Position numbers and translations under genes: made by a program. The notes under the pieces are model-generated. The model saw only the letters and a list, made by a program, of their open reading frames with translations. It was not told the origin of the DNA and ran no database searches. A stretch of DNA of 6,547 nucleotides from Campylobacterales bacterium (lineage in GTDB: Bacteria; Campylobacterota; Campylobacteria; Campylobacterales; JACAEZ01), in the NCBI GenBank assembly GCA_013388565.1, contig JACAEZ010000126.1:1-6547 (forward strand), written 5' to 3'. Below are positions 6,093 to 6,547 of this stretch, in pieces (position 1 is the first letter of the stretch; each line of letters begins with the position of its first letter).

Positions 6093-6491
6093 ATGGAAGT
6101 CAAAAATACATTAAATCAGTCATCGGTTCAATCGTCTTATTTTTCTTCAAATTTAAAAAATGAGAATATGGAGGGTAGTGATGTTGAAAAAAAGATAGTA
6201 GAAGATGTTACAAAAGAGAGTTTGAATAAGTCAACTACAGAGTTAAATAAGGAGAATGAAGAAAATATTAAAAAACAGCTTGAAAATTTAACAAAAGATT
6301 TAAATTTGAGAATAGAGATATTGGATACGAATATAGAGTTTAACTATAATGATAAAATAGATGCTTTATATGTAAATGTCATGGATAAACGAAGTCAGCA
6401 AGTTATTAGAAGAATTCCAAGTGATGAGTTCATGAGACTTTCTGAAAAGATGAAAGAGGTTATTGGTCTTTTATTTGACCAAAAAGGTTAA
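6093..6491 (+). CDS. flaG: Flagellar protein FlaG
   Basis: A 132-residue protein of the FlaG family, which influences flagellar filament length and is usually encoded next to the cap gene fliD. The first 55 residues are polar and of low complexity (rich in S, N, K and E), as is typical of the variable N-terminus. The conserved domain spans about 57-130: an amphipathic helix (ENIKKQLENLTKDLN), then strands LRIEILDTNIEFNYND and IDALYVNVMDK, then QQVIRRIPSDEFMRLSEKM, matching the family signature EVIRQIPpEE, and the end KEVIGLLFDQKG. The ATG has a strong AAGGAG site 6 nt upstream (6081-6086). fliD begins 20 nt after the stop, so the two form an operon, probably driven by the sigma-28 element at 6029-6055. 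The molecular activity of FlaG remains poorly defined in the literature. Confidence 0.92.
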   Translation: MEVKNTLNQSSVQSSYFSSNLKNENMEGSDVEKKIVEDVTKESLNKSTTELNKENEENIKKQLENLTKDLNLRIEILDTNIEFNYNDKIDALYVNVMDKRSQQVIRRIPSDEFMRLSEKMKEVIGLLFDQKG

Positions 6492-6511
6492 AAAATAAAA
6501 AAGGATATAAA

Positions 6512-6547
6512 ATGGTATTAGGTGCAATGAGTTCTTTAGGACTTGGA
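6512..6547 (+). CDS. fliD: Flagellar filament cap protein FliD (hook-associated protein 2), 5' end only
   Basis: Only the first 12 codons are in the window: MVLGAMSSLGLG. This agrees with the common FliD opening, in which a short hydrophobic start leads to SSLGLGSG. An AAGGAT ribosome site (6501-6506) precedes the ATG by 5 nt. Its position directly after flaG is the standard flaG-fliD(-fliS) order. FliD caps the growing filament outside the cell and guides flagellin insertion. The identification rests on the very short N-terminus plus gene order, which together are fairly specific. Confidence 0.8.
   Translation, partial: MVLGAMSSLGLG

Overview
The window looks like chromosome of a low-GC, flagellated campylobacterotan (epsilonproteobacterium), most like Sulfurimonas or Arcobacter relatives. 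The reasons are the strongly AT-rich sequence, a fused system II cytochrome c biogenesis protein (CcsBA) of more than 1000 residues, and a FlaG-FliD gene order behind what looks like a sigma-28 promoter. The genus is inferred from protein style, not from a marker gene.

Layout. At the left edge (1-123, minus) is the start of a secreted DUF1566/Lcl-type protein. It is divergent from a small XRE-family helix-turn-helix regulator (268-510, plus). The gap between them carries a near-perfect 16-bp palindrome and a perfect TATAAT for the leftward gene, so a local regulatory switch is plausible. The regulator converges on a minus-strand block: ccsBA (1830-4907) followed by an MFS permease (640-1833) that overlaps it by 4 nt and starts with TTG. 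Upstream of ccsBA, across a 95-nt AT-rich gap with repeated GTTAAAAA units, lies another minus-strand pair: a small uncharacterised protein with a receiver-like look (5583-5969) overlapping rsmD (5003-5599) by 17 nt. Divergent from these, on the plus strand, is flaG (6093-6491), and then the first 12 codons of fliD (6512 to the window end).

How the genes fit together. CcsBA exports haem and ligates it to apocytochromes c at the outer face of the membrane. The downstream permease is translationally coupled to it, but its substrate cannot be read from sequence. RsmD methylates 16S rRNA; its small upstream partner is unexplained. FlaG and FliD belong to late flagellar filament and cap assembly, which fits the TAAA-N15-GTCGATTT element found upstream.

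No RNA gene, mobile element, CRISPR array or phage feature is visible. Most of the window is ordinary core genome. The parts that most merit follow-up are the divergent XRE operator region, the truncated receiver-like protein next to rsmD, and the extended membrane/linker architecture of CcsBA.
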